From: Bacteroidota bacterium
GTDB taxonomy: Bacteria > Bacteroidota > Bacteroidia > NS11-12g > UBA955
Assembly: GCA_005798825.1 (NCBI GenBank)
Contig: SYIL01000004.1
Coordinates: 1 to 64,000, forward strand
Length of the DNA stretch: 64,000 nt
Direction: 5' to 3'
Under the pieces are notes generated by a model. It was not told the origin of the DNA. It saw only the letters and a list, made by a program, of their open reading frames with translations, and made no database searches. This document shows, piece after piece, positions 1-9,540 of the stretch (position 1 is its first letter; each line of letters starts with the position of its first letter). The translations under genes were made by a program, and so were the position numbers.

Positions 1-151
1 GATGTTTAGCAGCAACGACATGTTAAAGGGCTGGGATGGAACTGCCAATGGTGCAGAATGCCAACAGGATGTGTATGTATACAATCTGGAAATTACCTCT
101 CTTGAAGACCGCGTATACAAATACAGTGGAACAATTACGCTGTTGAGATAA
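1..151 (+). CDS. C-terminal end of a secreted protein with gliding-motility (CHU_C) sorting domain, partial
   Basis: Only the last 49 codons are present, in the frame that starts at base 2. The 5' part lies outside the window. The residues read GWDGTANGAECQQDVYVYN and end in GTITLLR. This is the hallmark end of the gliding-motility-associated C-terminal (CHU_C) domain, the type-B sorting signal of the Bacteroidota type IX secretion system. The protein is therefore probably exported across the outer membrane. Its catalytic or adhesive part is not visible. The next gene lies on the other strand, tail to tail, with 3 bases between them. Confidence 0.85.
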   Translation, partial: MFSSNDMLKGWDGTANGAECQQDVYVYNLEITSLEDRVYKYSGTITLLR

Positions 152-154
152 ATA

Positions 155-1135
155 TCAAAAGGCAAGAAGTGCCTCTGCCAGAAGCTGTTTGGGATCAATG
201 GGGACAACCCCTATTTTTTCACATACAAGGCCACCCGCCAAATTGCTGAGTTTTGCCAATGTGAGAACATCCGTTTTTGCGCTTAGGCACAATGCGGCAA
301 TACATACTACAGTATCGCCAGCACCACTTACATCTGTTATGGTTCGCCTATGGGCGGGAACATGGTGAGAATCCTCTTGTGTTTGCACAAAAACCCCACG
401 TTCACTCATAGTAACCAGCGTAATTTGGTTGTGTAAGACCCGCATCAATTGGTCGATTGCATTGCCAACAGACGCATTGGAATCGAGTTCTTTTTCGATT
501 TGCAGCCCCTCTTTGATTTCTTTGAGGTTGGGTTTAAAAAGGGTTGCATTTTTATAGGCCAAAAAATTTGATTTCTTGGGATCAACAATGGTTGGAATAC
601 CTTTGTCAATACACAATTGAATCAGTAATTCGATATTGTTTACATGCAAAACACCTTTGTTATAATCTTCAAAAATGACAACATCACAATGCACTAATTC
701 TGCAGAAAAACGCTGTTCTAATGAAGCAGTATCCTCAGAATCAAGATCGGTGTTAATTTCATGGTCGATGCGAAGCAATTGTTGATTATTGCCCAAAACT
801 CGGGTTTTTTGGGTGGTCATGCGTTTATTGCTCTGAATCAATCCATGGCATGTCATGCCCAAACCTGACATAATGGATTGTAATTCTGCACCTTCTTTAT
901 CATTCCCAATAACCGAACACAAGATAGGTTCTGCACCCATGGCTTTTACATTCATAGCCACATTGCCTGCGCCCCCCAGTCGCTGGTCAAAATCTGTTAC
1001 ATCTACAACAGGAACAGCAGCTTCTGGCGACATTCTTTCAACTTTTCCAATGATATAACTGTCAATCATTACATCACCTACAATAAGTACTCTCTTTTTT
1101 GTAAACGTATCAAAAAGTGATTGAATTGTATTCAT
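155..1135 (-). CDS. rfaE1: D-glycero-beta-D-manno-heptose-7-phosphate kinase
   Basis: A PfkB-family sugar kinase of 326 aa. It phosphorylates heptose 7-phosphate at C1 in the ADP-heptose pathway that supplies lipopolysaccharide core sugar. Visible marks are the N-terminal GDVMIDSYIIGKVERMSPEA segment, typical of RfaE1, the GGAGNVA substrate loop, and the anion-hole/catalytic DVSGAGDT near the C-terminus. The cytidylyltransferase half of a bifunctional HldE is absent, so this is the stand-alone kinase. I place the start at the ATG at 1135. The longer reading frame would start from a TTG at 1144 that lies inside a TATTTTTG promoter element (1149-1142). From that element the ATG is 6 nt away. 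Cytoplasmic; apparently monocistronic. Confidence 0.93.
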   Translation of the reverse strand: MNTIQSLFDTFTKKRVLIVGDVMIDSYIIGKVERMSPEAAVPVVDVTDFDQRLGGAGNVAMNVKAMGAEPILCSVIGNDKEGAELQSIMSGLGMTCHGLIQSNKRMTTQKTRVLGNNQQLLRIDHEINTDLDSEDTASLEQRFSAELVHCDVVIFEDYNKGVLHVNNIELLIQLCIDKGIPTIVDPKKSNFLAYKNATLFKPNLKEIKEGLQIEKELDSNASVGNAIDQLMRVLHNQITLVTMSERGVFVQTQEDSHHVPAHRRTITDVSGAGDTVVCIAALCLSAKTDVLTLAKLSNLAGGLVCEKIGVVPIDPKQLLAEALLAF

Positions 1136-1141
1136 CTTCTG

Positions 1142-1149
1142 CAAAAATA
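1142..1149 (-). promoter_or_regulatory. TAnnTTTG promoter element of rfaE1
   Basis: TATTTTTG on the minus strand, ending 6 nt before the ATG at 1135. It matches the Bacteroidota -7 consensus. No good -33 TTG is seen at 19 nt; the nearest is at 22 nt. The short spacing predicts a leaderless or near-leaderless mRNA. Confidence 0.6.
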
Positions 1150-1153
1150 CAAC

Positions 1154-2353
1154 CTAGTGCCTTAGGTTTCCCAACGCTGTATTAATTCTATCGGCAGCTT
1201 CGATGAGTTGTTCTTCTGATGCTGCATAACTAAATCGAATACAAGAAGGATGACCGAATGCTTCGCCAGAAACAGCCGAAACATGACCAGTATCTAACAA
1301 ATACAAGCACAAATCATCTGCTGTGTGAATTTTGTCACCTTTGGGTGTATGTGTGTTGAGGTAATGGCTAATATCGGGAAACAGATAAAAGGCGCCATCA
1401 GGAAGATTGCAAGGAAGATAGGGATTTTTACACAAGGCGGCATGAAAAATATCCCTGCGTTTTTGAAAGATACCACACATTTCTTCAACCGTATTTTGTG
1501 GGCCATTGAATGCCATAACACTGGCCATTTGAGATACGGAAGAGGCTCCAGATGTCATTAATCCCTGAATCTTTTCACAGGCAGCGATTAAATCTACTGG
1601 ACCCGCCAAATAACCCATTCGCCAACCCGTCATTGCATAGCCTTTTGACAGGCCATTTACAACCGCAATACGATCGTGTAATTCAGGGAAATTAGCCAAA
1701 CTATGGTGGCTTCCTGCATAATTGATTTTTTCATATATTTCATCACTGAGGATGAAAATATCAGGGTATTTAACCAAGACATCGCGCCAAGCCATTAATT
1801 CTATTTCCGACATCACAGACCCACTCGGATTACACGGTGAAGAGAAAAGCAACATGCGTGTTTTTGGAGTGATACAAGCTTCGAGTTTGGCAGCAGAAAC
1901 CTTAAAATCTTCTTCAACAGAAGTAGGTATGCCGATGGGAACACCTCCAACATACTGAATTAATGAAGGGTAACTCACCCAGTAGGGAGCAGGAACCAAT
2001 ACCTCATCACCGGGATTTAACAACGCTAAAATTGCATTCAGAAGACTGTGTTTTGCACCGTTGCTGACGATTATATTTTCTGCATTGTATGCAAATCCAT
2101 TTTCTTTTTGCAATTTATTGGCAATGGCAAACCGCAATTCTGGCAATCCAGCCACAGGGGGGTAATGCGTATACCCATTTTCCATTGCTATTGAAGCAGC
2201 GTCACAAATATGCTTGGGGGTATTGAAATCAGGCTCTCCAATACTGAGATTTATAACGTCGACACCTGTATTTTTCAACTCGCGTGAGCGCTTTGTCATT
2301 GCAAGCGTTTGGCTTTCTATTATTTCAGATAATCGGTTGCTTAACCTGGTCAT
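1154..2353 (-). CDS. aspC: aspartate aminotransferase (class I PLP aminotransferase)
   Basis: A fold-type I, PLP-dependent aminotransferase of 399 aa that interconverts aspartate/2-oxoglutarate and oxaloacetate/glutamate. Seen in the sequence: NLSIGEPDFNTPKHI near the N-terminus, the SSPCNPSG motif, SDEIYEKINY, the PLP lysine in SKGYAMTGWRMGYL, and the C-terminal carboxylate-binding arginine in CIRFSYA. These mark the Thermus/Bacillus-like AspC subgroup. The start is put at the ATG at 2353 (MTRLSNRL). A TAATTTTG element (2367-2360) ends 6 nt upstream, and the longer start at 2362 would fall inside it. It is 18 nt upstream of rfaE1 on the same strand, but rfaE1 has its own promoter element. 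Confidence 0.93.
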   Translation of the reverse strand: MTRLSNRLSEIIESQTLAMTKRSRELKNTGVDVINLSIGEPDFNTPKHICDAASIAMENGYTHYPPVAGLPELRFAIANKLQKENGFAYNAENIIVSNGAKHSLLNAILALLNPGDEVLVPAPYWVSYPSLIQYVGGVPIGIPTSVEEDFKVSAAKLEACITPKTRMLLFSSPCNPSGSVMSEIELMAWRDVLVKYPDIFILSDEIYEKINYAGSHHSLANFPELHDRIAVVNGLSKGYAMTGWRMGYLAGPVDLIAACEKIQGLMTSGASSVSQMASVMAFNGPQNTVEEMCGIFQKRRDIFHAALCKNPYLPCNLPDGAFYLFPDISHYLNTHTPKGDKIHTADDLCLYLLDTGHVSAVSGEAFGHPSCIRFSYAASEEQLIEAADRINTALGNLRH

Positions 2354-2359
2354 GGTATA

Positions 2360-2367
2360 CAAAATTA
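2360..2367 (-). promoter_or_regulatory. TAnnTTTG promoter element of aspC
   Basis: TAATTTTG on the minus strand, 6 nt before the ATG at 2353. It fits the Bacteroidota -7 element. It sits in the 123-bp divergent region between aspC and the GT4 gene. No clear -33 element. Confidence 0.6.
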
Positions 2368-2464
2368 CAAATGTTTATAAGGAGAATGGGTAAATAACAC
2401 CATTTGTTTATCTACACCTGGGCATTTTTTATGAACGATTACACCATTTAATTTTCACAATCGA

Positions 2465-2472
2465 TATTTTTG
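2465..2472 (+). promoter_or_regulatory. TAnnTTTG promoter element of the GT4 gene
   Basis: TATTTTTG ending 4 nt before the GTG start at 2477. This supports the GTG as the true start and predicts an almost leaderless transcript. Confidence 0.6.
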
Positions 2473-2476
2473 TTGT

Positions 2477-3664
2477 GTGAAGATCTTATTTGTCGCTAAC
2501 CGCATGCCTTACCCCCCTTACAGAGGCGATAAATTAAAGATTTTTAATTTGGCCAATGAACTTTCATCGGCGCACGAATTGCATTTGATAACCATTGCTG
2601 AAAATGACGAAGATTTACGCTCAGTTTCTTCATTAAAAGGATTATTTACGCAAATTGAATTTGTGTATCGTCCCAAATGGCGTTGTGTTCTTGCGGCATT
2701 TTGGGGTATTTTTAGCCGAAGACCCATACAAGTTGCGTATTTTAGGTCGAACCGATTTTCCAAAAGGCTGCAACAGATACTGGCAGAGAACACCTACGAT
2801 GCTATCCATGTTCAACACCTTCGAATGGGACAATATTTTGAAACCAGTACCCCTTTGAATGCCATTATTGATTTGCCGGACGCTTTTAGTATGTATTGGT
2901 TGCGTCGACGTGAAACAGCAACTAACCTTGTAGAGCGATGGATGAGGAATGTCGAATTTACGCGTCTAAGAAACTATGAGATATCTCTTTTGCCGAAGTT
3001 TAGAAAGGCATTGGTTTGCAGCCGAGAAGACAGAGCATATCTCAAACAAAACGGAATAAACAATGTTGAGATTTTACCCAATGGGGTTAATGTGAGCGTA
3101 TTTTCACCTCGATATGATATAGTTCCTATTGATAAGAGAGTGTTGTTTACGGGCAATATGGATTATGCGCCCAATATCGATGCAGTTTGTTATTTTGTGA
3201 AAGATATCTTACCAGAAATAATTCGTGTTCATCCCGATGTTCAATTTGTGATCGCAGGACAGCGGCCAGTTAAAGCCATACTAAATTTGGCTTCCGCAGC
3301 CATTCATGTAACGGGATTCGTTCCTGATTTATCCTTAGAATATGCAAAAGCTACTCTGGTTGTTGCCCCTCTGCGCATGGGTGCTGGTACCCAAAATAAG
3401 GTACTTGAAGCCCTGGCGATGAATATTCCCGTTGTATGTTCTGGTGTGGGATTTGATGGATTAAACATGAAGGAAGGGGAAGGTATTTTGTTGGGAACAA
3501 ATGCGCTTATATTTGCTAAGCACGTAAACGAACTTTTGCATTCTAAAATCTTAAGAGCCGAATTGGGATCAAAAGGGGGTGAACATGTTAGGAATTCGTT
3601 TGCTTGGCAGGCAATCTCCGCCAAACTTATCACATATTTTAGTAAAATAAATCAATATGAATAA
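2477..3664 (+). CDS. glycosyltransferase family 4 protein
   Basis: A GT-B fold glycosyltransferase of 395 aa with a GTG start. The N-terminus (MKILFVANRMPYPPYRGDK) and the mid-protein FTGNMDYAPNIDAV segment resemble the TIGR03087 group of sugar transferases linked to exopolysaccharide loci. The C-terminal half has the GT4 donor-binding region (VVAPLRMGAGTQNKVLEALAM). It probably moves a nucleotide-sugar residue onto a surface glycan or lipid carrier at the inner face of the membrane. The substrate cannot be told. The 3' end overlaps the next gene by 8 bp, so the two are probably co-translated, although the downstream gene is an exoprotein with no obvious link to glycans. Confidence 0.82.
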   Translation: MKILFVANRMPYPPYRGDKLKIFNLANELSSAHELHLITIAENDEDLRSVSSLKGLFTQIEFVYRPKWRCVLAAFWGIFSRRPIQVAYFRSNRFSKRLQQILAENTYDAIHVQHLRMGQYFETSTPLNAIIDLPDAFSMYWLRRRETATNLVERWMRNVEFTRLRNYEISLLPKFRKALVCSREDRAYLKQNGINNVEILPNGVNVSVFSPRYDIVPIDKRVLFTGNMDYAPNIDAVCYFVKDILPEIIRVHPDVQFVIAGQRPVKAILNLASAAIHVTGFVPDLSLEYAKATLVVAPLRMGAGTQNKVLEALAMNIPVVCSGVGFDGLNMKEGEGILLGTNALIFAKHVNELLHSKILRAELGSKGGEHVRNSFAWQAISAKLITYFSKINQYE

Positions 3665-6600
3665 ATTAAAAACGTTAACTTTTTTGGCAATTTCATTTCT
3701 TTCAATGCCGGTATTTGGTCAAGATCAAAGCTGGGGGGCAAGCTGGGTAAATGCTAACCCAGCAGATTCTGTCTTTGTGCCCATATTAAACCAAGTTAAT
3801 TTCCGGATGATTGGGCCCGCTACTACCAGTGGTCGTATAGTCGACATGCTCGTAAATCCCCTAAACAAAGCGGAGATATACGTCGCTGCGGCTTATGGTG
3901 GGGTTTGGAAAAGTTCCAATGGGGGTACCACGTTTGATCCAATTTTTGACAAGTATGAAACGCAAAGTATTGGTTGTTTGGCGATGGATCCAAAAAACCC
4001 CAATGTTGTTTGGGTGGGAACAGGTGAAAATAACAATCAGCGCAGTGTGGGATATGGAAATGGCTTATACAAGAGTGTTGATGGCGGCAAAAATTTTGAG
4101 AATGTTGGATTGAAACTTTCGGAGCATATAGGCATGATAAAAATTGATCCAAGCAATTCGAATCGGGTTTGGGTTGCTGTATATGGGCCTGTTTGGAAAG
4201 AGGGAGGAGAGAGAGGGTTGTACAAAACAGAAGATGGAGGTATTACTTGGGAGAGAATAAAGCATGTTTCCGACAATACTGGTTGCAATGAAGTGTACCT
4301 AGATCCATCCCTATCTGGGACCCTTTATGCGGCTTTCCACCAAAGGCGAAGGCACGAATGGACCTATTTGGGAGGTGGACCAGAATCGGCCTTGTATAAA
4401 AGTACAGACGATGGAAAAACATGGAAAAAATTGGGAGGAGGTTTGCCTTCAGGTGATCTAGGTCGAATCACGATGGCTGTTTCTGCTTTACAGGCTGGGC
4501 TTGTTTATGCCATGATTGAGGCTGAAGAAGGGGGAGGGATTTATGTATCGTACGATTATGGTGAAAGTTGGACCAAACAAAACAATTTTTTTACAGCAGG
4601 TAATTATTACCAAGAATTGTTTGTAGACCCCAGCAATGCCAAACGCATTTTTATTATGGATACTTATTTGAAGGTAAGTGACGATGCGGGTAAGACACTT
4701 CGCAATGCTGGAGAGGGGAATAAACATGTTGACAACCATGTTATTTGGGTTGACCCATCAATGCCATCACATTGGCTTGTAGGATGTGATGGGGGATTAT
4801 ACGAAACCTATGACAATGCACAACATTGGAATTTCAAAGAGAATCTTTCAATAACGCAGTTTTACCGTGTCTCGGTTGACAATGCGAGTCCATTTTACAA
4901 TATTTATGGTGGAACACAAGACAACAACACACTTGGCGGGCCCTCTCGGAATAATTCCGCAAATGGAATCGGAAATGACGAATGGTATATTACAGTGGGT
5001 GGAGATGGTTTTAAATCGCAAATTGACCCCACAAATCCAGATATCGTATACAGCCAATGGCAATATGGTGGTTTGATTCGATTTGACAAAAAAACGGGAG
5101 AGGCTGTGGATATAAAACCCAGTATTGAATTCAATGAACCTGCTTTGCGTTGGAATTGGGATGCACCTTTACTGATCAGTCGATCCAATCCAAAGAAACT
5201 TTATTTTGCAGCAAATCGGGTTTTTATGAGTGAAGATCGCGGCGATTCTTGGAAGCCCATTAGCAATGACTTAAGTCGTGGTATCGACAGAAATACCCTG
5301 CCAATTATGGGCAAAGTTTGGGGACTGAACGCAGTGGTAAAAAATCAGAGTACCAGTATCTATGGAAATATTACGACAATGAGTGAAGGCAAAGATGGCG
5401 TATTGTATGTAGGAACTGATGATGGGATGGTTTGGAGAACCACCGATGGCGGATTGCAATGGACAAAATGTGGAGAAAGTTTTCCGGAAGGGCCAAAAGC
5501 CCCTTCTGGTTTAGTGGGATACCCTTTTATCAGTTCAGTCTATGCCTCTAATGTTTCAAATGCACTGTATCTTGTTCTGGACAATCACAGGATGTCTGAT
5601 TTTGCCCCCTATGTTTACAAAAGTATCAACAATGGAACAAGTTGGAGTAAAATTGGAAAAGGATTGCCCTTGAACGGTCCGGTAAAAACAATCCTTGAAG
5701 ATTTTAAAGATAAAGATATTGTTTTGGTAGGTACCGAATTTGGCCTATTTGTTTCAATGAATGGGGGAAATTCATTTCAGGCTTGGAAGGGGGGCTTACC
5801 CCCGATTGCGATTAAGGATATGGTTTTTCAGGAGCGCGAAGACGATTTGGTTTTAGCAACTTTTGGACGTGGATTTGCGGTATGTGATGATTATCAAATG
5901 ATTAGAAATTTTAAAGAAATAAAGACCAGAGAAGAAAATGAAAAAGGCAAAGGCAAAGGAGGAAAGTCTATTTCTGTACCCAAAACCGCTGGGGGAAACA
6001 TTCTTCCGATTGCAGATGCCCCATTATTTATTCCCGCAACGCCATACGGTGGAAGCGGAAATGGCTTCCATGGAGCATCTCGATTTGCTGCTGAAAATCC
6101 AGCAATTGGGGCGGTAATTTACTATAGCATAGAGCGAGACTTTACCACCATTGCCAGTAGGCGCAAAAAACGGGAAACAGATGCGGCCAAAATGCCAAAC
6201 ACCCTGATTTATCCTAGCAAAGATTCAATTGTTGCAGAGGCATTATTTGAGTCTTCGCGGGTATATATGGTAGTTAGAAATACAGATTCAAGTGCTCCAA
6301 ATGCAGTTGTTGCAAAGTGGGCGGTTCCTTCCGTAAAGGGGATGGCTAAAACAGTGTGGAATTTACGATATACGGATGTGGCTGGTCTGATTTCAACCGA
6401 TAAGGACTTCAAAACCTCTTGGGGCCCTTATGTAAACAGTGGAGATTATTGGGTTAGTCTAGAATTACAAGAAAATGGAAAAGTAATCGAGTTGGTTCCT
6501 GCTTCCAAATTTCATGTTCAGCAATTATACCAACCCACAATTGTGCAAAGGAGCGGAGTTGATAAAGACAAGTCTGTCGCAGATATGTTTTCTGTAAAGC

Positions 6601-6998
6601 GTCGTTTGGCCAAAGCAAATTCGTTGCTCAAAGACATAGAAGATGGTATCAATGCCACGAGAAACGCAGCCGGTACACCGATGTTTGATGCAAAATTTCT
6701 ACCTGATTTGGAACGGATGATAAATTTGTGGAATCAGTTGAATATTTCCTTGAATGGAAATTCAATATTGGCTGCTGAAGAGTTTGAAATACACGATGGC
6801 TTAAACGAAATGTTTTCCTCTGCATACTATTCTTGTATGGAAGCATTGAATGCTCCAACCCTTACACACATTCACAAAATTGAACAGGTAGGCAAAAAGC
6901 TAAATGAGTGGGATGTCAACGCCAATACGATTATCAATTTATACAAAACGTTGGCAGCGGGTAATCCCCAATTAGATTTCCCTGTTTTGATGAAATAA
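3657..6998 (+). CDS. secreted VPS10/sortilin-like BNR-repeat (Asp-box) protein
   Basis: A protein of 1113 aa with a clear signal peptide (cleavage near VFGQ/D at residue 22). About ten Asp-box turns are visible, such as SSNGGTTF, SVDGGKNF, TEDGGITW, STDDGKTW, SYDYGESW, SEDRGDSW, TTDGGLQW and SINNGTSW. They lie between residues ~80 and ~710 and predict a ten-bladed VPS10/sortilin-type propeller. A Lys/Gly-rich linker follows (KGKGKGGKS), then a ~330-aa C-terminal region whose helical end may pack against the propeller. Such proteins are common in Bacteroidota and often annotated as glycosyl hydrolases, but no sialidase active site is evident. Function unknown. No T9SS tail is seen, so a periplasmic site is likely. 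Confidence 0.85.
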   Translation: MNKLKTLTFLAISFLSMPVFGQDQSWGASWVNANPADSVFVPILNQVNFRMIGPATTSGRIVDMLVNPLNKAEIYVAAAYGGVWKSSNGGTTFDPIFDKYETQSIGCLAMDPKNPNVVWVGTGENNNQRSVGYGNGLYKSVDGGKNFENVGLKLSEHIGMIKIDPSNSNRVWVAVYGPVWKEGGERGLYKTEDGGITWERIKHVSDNTGCNEVYLDPSLSGTLYAAFHQRRRHEWTYLGGGPESALYKSTDDGKTWKKLGGGLPSGDLGRITMAVSALQAGLVYAMIEAEEGGGIYVSYDYGESWTKQNNFFTAGNYYQELFVDPSNAKRIFIMDTYLKVSDDAGKTLRNAGEGNKHVDNHVIWVDPSMPSHWLVGCDGGLYETYDNAQHWNFKENLSITQFYRVSVDNASPFYNIYGGTQDNNTLGGPSRNNSANGIGNDEWYITVGGDGFKSQIDPTNPDIVYSQWQYGGLIRFDKKTGEAVDIKPSIEFNEPALRWNWDAPLLISRSNPKKLYFAANRVFMSEDRGDSWKPISNDLSRGIDRNTLPIMGKVWGLNAVVKNQSTSIYGNITTMSEGKDGVLYVGTDDGMVWRTTDGGLQWTKCGESFPEGPKAPSGLVGYPFISSVYASNVSNALYLVLDNHRMSDFAPYVYKSINNGTSWSKIGKGLPLNGPVKTILEDFKDKDIVLVGTEFGLFVSMNGGNSFQAWKGGLPPIAIKDMVFQEREDDLVLATFGRGFAVCDDYQMIRNFKEIKTREENEKGKGKGGKSISVPKTAGGNILPIADAPLFIPATPYGGSGNGFHGASRFAAENPAIGAVIYYSIERDFTTIASRRKKRETDAAKMPNTLIYPSKDSIVAEALFESSRVYMVVRNTDSSAPNAVVAKWAVPSVKGMAKTVWNLRYTDVAGLISTDKDFKTSWGPYVNSGDYWVSLELQENGKVIELVPASKFHVQQLYQPTIVQRSGVDKDKSVADMFSVKRRLAKANSLLKDIEDGINATRNAAGTPMFDAKFLPDLERMINLWNQLNISLNGNSILAAEEFEIHDGLNEMFSSAYYSCMEALNAPTLTHIHKIEQVGKKLNEWDVNANTIINLYKTLAAGNPQLDFPVLMK

Positions 6999-7068
6999 AC
7001 ACTGCAAATCTATTTACTATGAGGGTTTGGCATTCATTATACCAATGTTAATGGCTTGTAAAAAGGCA

Positions 7069-9483
7069 TTACATTTTCTGTGATTTACAACATGCATCAC
7101 CCTTATTGCTAGTATTTTTTTCTTTACAATCAGACGCATTCGAACAATCATTTTTCGGGCTACCAATATATTTTCCATTCGAATCGTACATTGCCATACA
7201 AGCGGCTTTTTCAGCGGAATCACAAGAATTTTCTTCACACATTTTTTGGCATTCTTCTCTGCTGAGGGTGGCACATTTATCCATATCGCATTTAGACTTT
7301 GACATTGAGTTTGAAGCGATGCGGGTATTGGATTGGTTATTGGATTGGATATTGGATTCGCAAAATGTTTTTCCTACGATGAAGGGTGCAATAACCAGTG
7401 ATACAATAGACATCAATTTGATTAATATGTTCATGGAAGGGCCAGAGGTATCTTTAAAAGGATCACCCACGGTATCGCCTGTTACGGATGCCTTGTGGGG
7501 TTCAGATTTTTTGTAGAACATTTCTCCATTAATCATGACACCTTTTTCAAAAGATTTTTTGGCATTGTCCCATGCACCACCCGCATTGGATTGGAAAATG
7601 CCCATTAATACGCCACTTACAGTTACACCAGCCAATAGACCACCCAAAACTTCAGGTCCAAAAATAAATCCGACCAATACAGGGGTAATCAGCGCAATGG
7701 CACCAGGTAACATCATTTCGCGGATAGAAGCTTTTGTTGAAATCGCAACACATTTCTCGTATTCGGGTTTTGCAGTGTATTCCATGATGCCTGGAATTTC
7801 GCGGAACTGACGTCTAACTTCTTGAACCATATCCATTGCGGCTTTTCCTACTGCCTGAATACACAATGCTGAGAAAATAAATGGAATCATTGCTCCAACA
7901 AAAAGACCAGCCAAAACAGGCGCTTTGTAAATGTCTATGGAGTCAATGCCAGCAATCCCAACAAATGCAGCAAATAATGCCAAGGATGTTAATGCGGCCG
8001 AGGCTATGGCAAATCCTTTTCCGGTTGCTGCAGTTGTGTTACCAACAGCGTCTAAATTATCAGTACGCTCACGAACTTCTGGTGGCAACTGACTCATTTC
8101 TGCAATACCACCTGCGTTATCAGCAATTGGTCCAAAAGCATCAATGGCTAATTGCATGGCAGTGGTTGCCATCATTCCTGCTGCAGCAATGGCTACACCA
8201 TACAGACCTGCAAAATAATACGATGTAACTATACCCGCTGCAAGGGTTAAGATAGGTATCACCGTAGACTTCATTCCTACAGCCAGTCCAGCGATAATAT
8301 TCGTCGCATGGCCTGTTGAAGATTGTTGAATGATTGCGTTCACAGGACCTTTGCCCATTGCTGTAAAATATTCAGTAACAATACTCATAACCGCACCTAC
8401 AATTGTTCCGACAAGAATTGCATTAAATACCCCCATTTTCGTGAACACCGTCGAGCGCAAAACAATGTCTCCGTCAGGCAACATCCACATTACAATAAAA
8501 TACGAGGCAATTACAGTGATAAGCATTGAAGCCCAGTTGCCTAAATTTAGGGCATTCTGTACGTTTGAATGGTCATCTTTGATGCGAACAAACCAAGTCC
8601 CAACAATGGAGAAAAGAATACCCAATCCACAAATAACCATAGGCAATAGGATAGGAGACAAGCCACCAAATTTATCTACCACTGTAATTTCTTGTCCCAA
8701 TACCATTGTCGCCAAAATAGTAGCCACATAAGAGCCGAACAAATCTGCACCCATTCCGGCAACATCGCCCACATTGTCGCCCACATTGTCGGCAATGGTC
8801 GCAGGATTGCGCACATCATCTTCAGGAATACCCGCTTCAACTTTTCCCACTAAATCAGCGCCAACATCGGCTGCTTTTGTGTAAATTCCTCCGCCTACAC
8901 GGGCAAACAAAGCGATTGACTCAGCCCCCAATGAAAAACCTGTCAGTACCTCAATGGAAGTTTTTACTGTGTTTTCACCCAAATCCTGAAAAAAAGACAG
9001 AAATACTATAAACAAACCACCCAAACCCAATACAGCCAAACCGGCAACACCCAGTCCCATGACTGTTCCACCTGTAAAGGAAACTTTTAAGGCCTTTTTA
9101 AGGCTTGTTCTTGCAGCCTGTGTAGTGCGAACATTGGCCTTGGTTGCTACTTTCATGCCAATATATCCAGCAGTTGCCGAAAATACTGCCCCTATAATAA
9201 ATGCTATGCATATAATCCAACTGGAGTGAATTTCTCTTCCATTGATCTCGTGTATGGTTCCAGAATACGCCAATAATGCAGCGGCAAATACAACAAAAAT
9301 ACTCAGTACCTTCCATTCTGCTTTCAAAAATGCCATGGCACCATCGGCTATATAGCCGGCCAATTCCTGCATATTTTTATCTCCAGCATCTTGTTTGCTA
9401 ACCCAAGCACTCTTGATAGCCATTACAATTAGGCCAATTACGCCCATCAAAGGAATAAAATAAAGTATTGCATCATTTGTCAT
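7069..9483 (-). CDS. hppA: membrane-bound ion-translocating pyrophosphatase with Cys-rich C-terminal tail
   Basis: A 16-helix M-PPase of 804 aa that couples pyrophosphate hydrolysis to ion pumping across the inner membrane. The active-site signature [18 protein letters not shown], the [17 protein letters not shown] segment, and [15 protein letters not shown] near the end are all intact. The residue that separates the K+-dependence classes is Ala ([10 protein letters not shown]), which fits the K+-dependent class. The segment after the signature reads DLFGSY, not DLFES. The Na+-pump glutamate is therefore absent there, and a glutamate appears one helix earlier (GFSLGAES), as I recall for Flavobacterium-type H+ pumps. 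Residues 708-804 form an unusual tail with an Asn/Ser-rich linker and 11 cysteines. Promoter element TATTTTTG lies 25 nt upstream. Confidence 0.95.
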   Translation of the reverse strand: MTNDAILYFIPLMGVIGLIVMAIKSAWVSKQDAGDKNMQELAGYIADGAMAFLKAEWKVLSIFVVFAAALLAYSGTIHEINGREIHSSWIICIAFIIGAVFSATAGYIGMKVATKANVRTTQAARTSLKKALKVSFTGGTVMGLGVAGLAVLGLGGLFIVFLSFFQDLGENTVKTSIEVLTGFSLGAESIALFARVGGGIYTKAADVGADLVGKVEAGIPEDDVRNPATIADNVGDNVGDVAGMGADLFGSYVATILATMVLGQEITVVDKFGGLSPILLPMVICGLGILFSIVGTWFVRIKDDHSNVQNALNLGNWASMLITVIASYFIVMWMLPDGDIVLRSTVFTKMGVFNAILVGTIVGAVMSIVTEYFTAMGKGPVNAIIQQSSTGHATNIIAGLAVGMKSTVIPILTLAAGIVTSYYFAGLYGVAIAAAGMMATTAMQLAIDAFGPIADNAGGIAEMSQLPPEVRERTDNLDAVGNTTAATGKGFAIASAALTSLALFAAFVGIAGIDSIDIYKAPVLAGLFVGAMIPFIFSALCIQAVGKAAMDMVQEVRRQFREIPGIMEYTAKPEYEKCVAISTKASIREMMLPGAIALITPVLVGFIFGPEVLGGLLAGVTVSGVLMGIFQSNAGGAWDNAKKSFEKGVMINGEMFYKKSEPHKASVTGDTVGDPFKDTSGPSMNILIKLMSIVSLVIAPFIVGKTFCESNIQSNNQSNTRIASNSMSKSKCDMDKCATLSREECQKMCEENSCDSAEKAACMAMYDSNGKYIGSPKNDCSNASDCKEKNTSNKGDACCKSQKM

Positions 9484-9508
9484 AAAGTCTCTTTGTGTTA
9501 ATAAGGCG

Positions 9509-9516
9509 CAAAAATA
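9509..9516 (-). promoter_or_regulatory. TAnnTTTG promoter element of hppA
   Basis: TATTTTTG on the minus strand, ending 25 nt before the hppA ATG. hppA is one of the few genes here predicted to have a leader, of roughly 20 nt. Confidence 0.5.
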
Positions 9517-9540
9517 GGGATTTCGAATTAAAAGAATAGC

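Noticed and set aside
3657-6998. Sialidase (neuraminidase) call for the BNR-repeat protein
   Set aside because: Asp boxes are present, but the Arg triad and FRIP-type motif of sialidases are not seen; a VPS10-like propeller fits better.
7321-7360. Tandem attggatt repeats
   Set aside because: They code for the Asn/Ser-rich linker of the HppA tail in frame; a short low-complexity stretch, not a repeat array.
7106-8731. Several plus-strand frames opposite hppA (up to 136 codons)
   Set aside because: They mirror the repetitive, Gly/Ala-rich code of the pyrophosphatase and show no features of their own.
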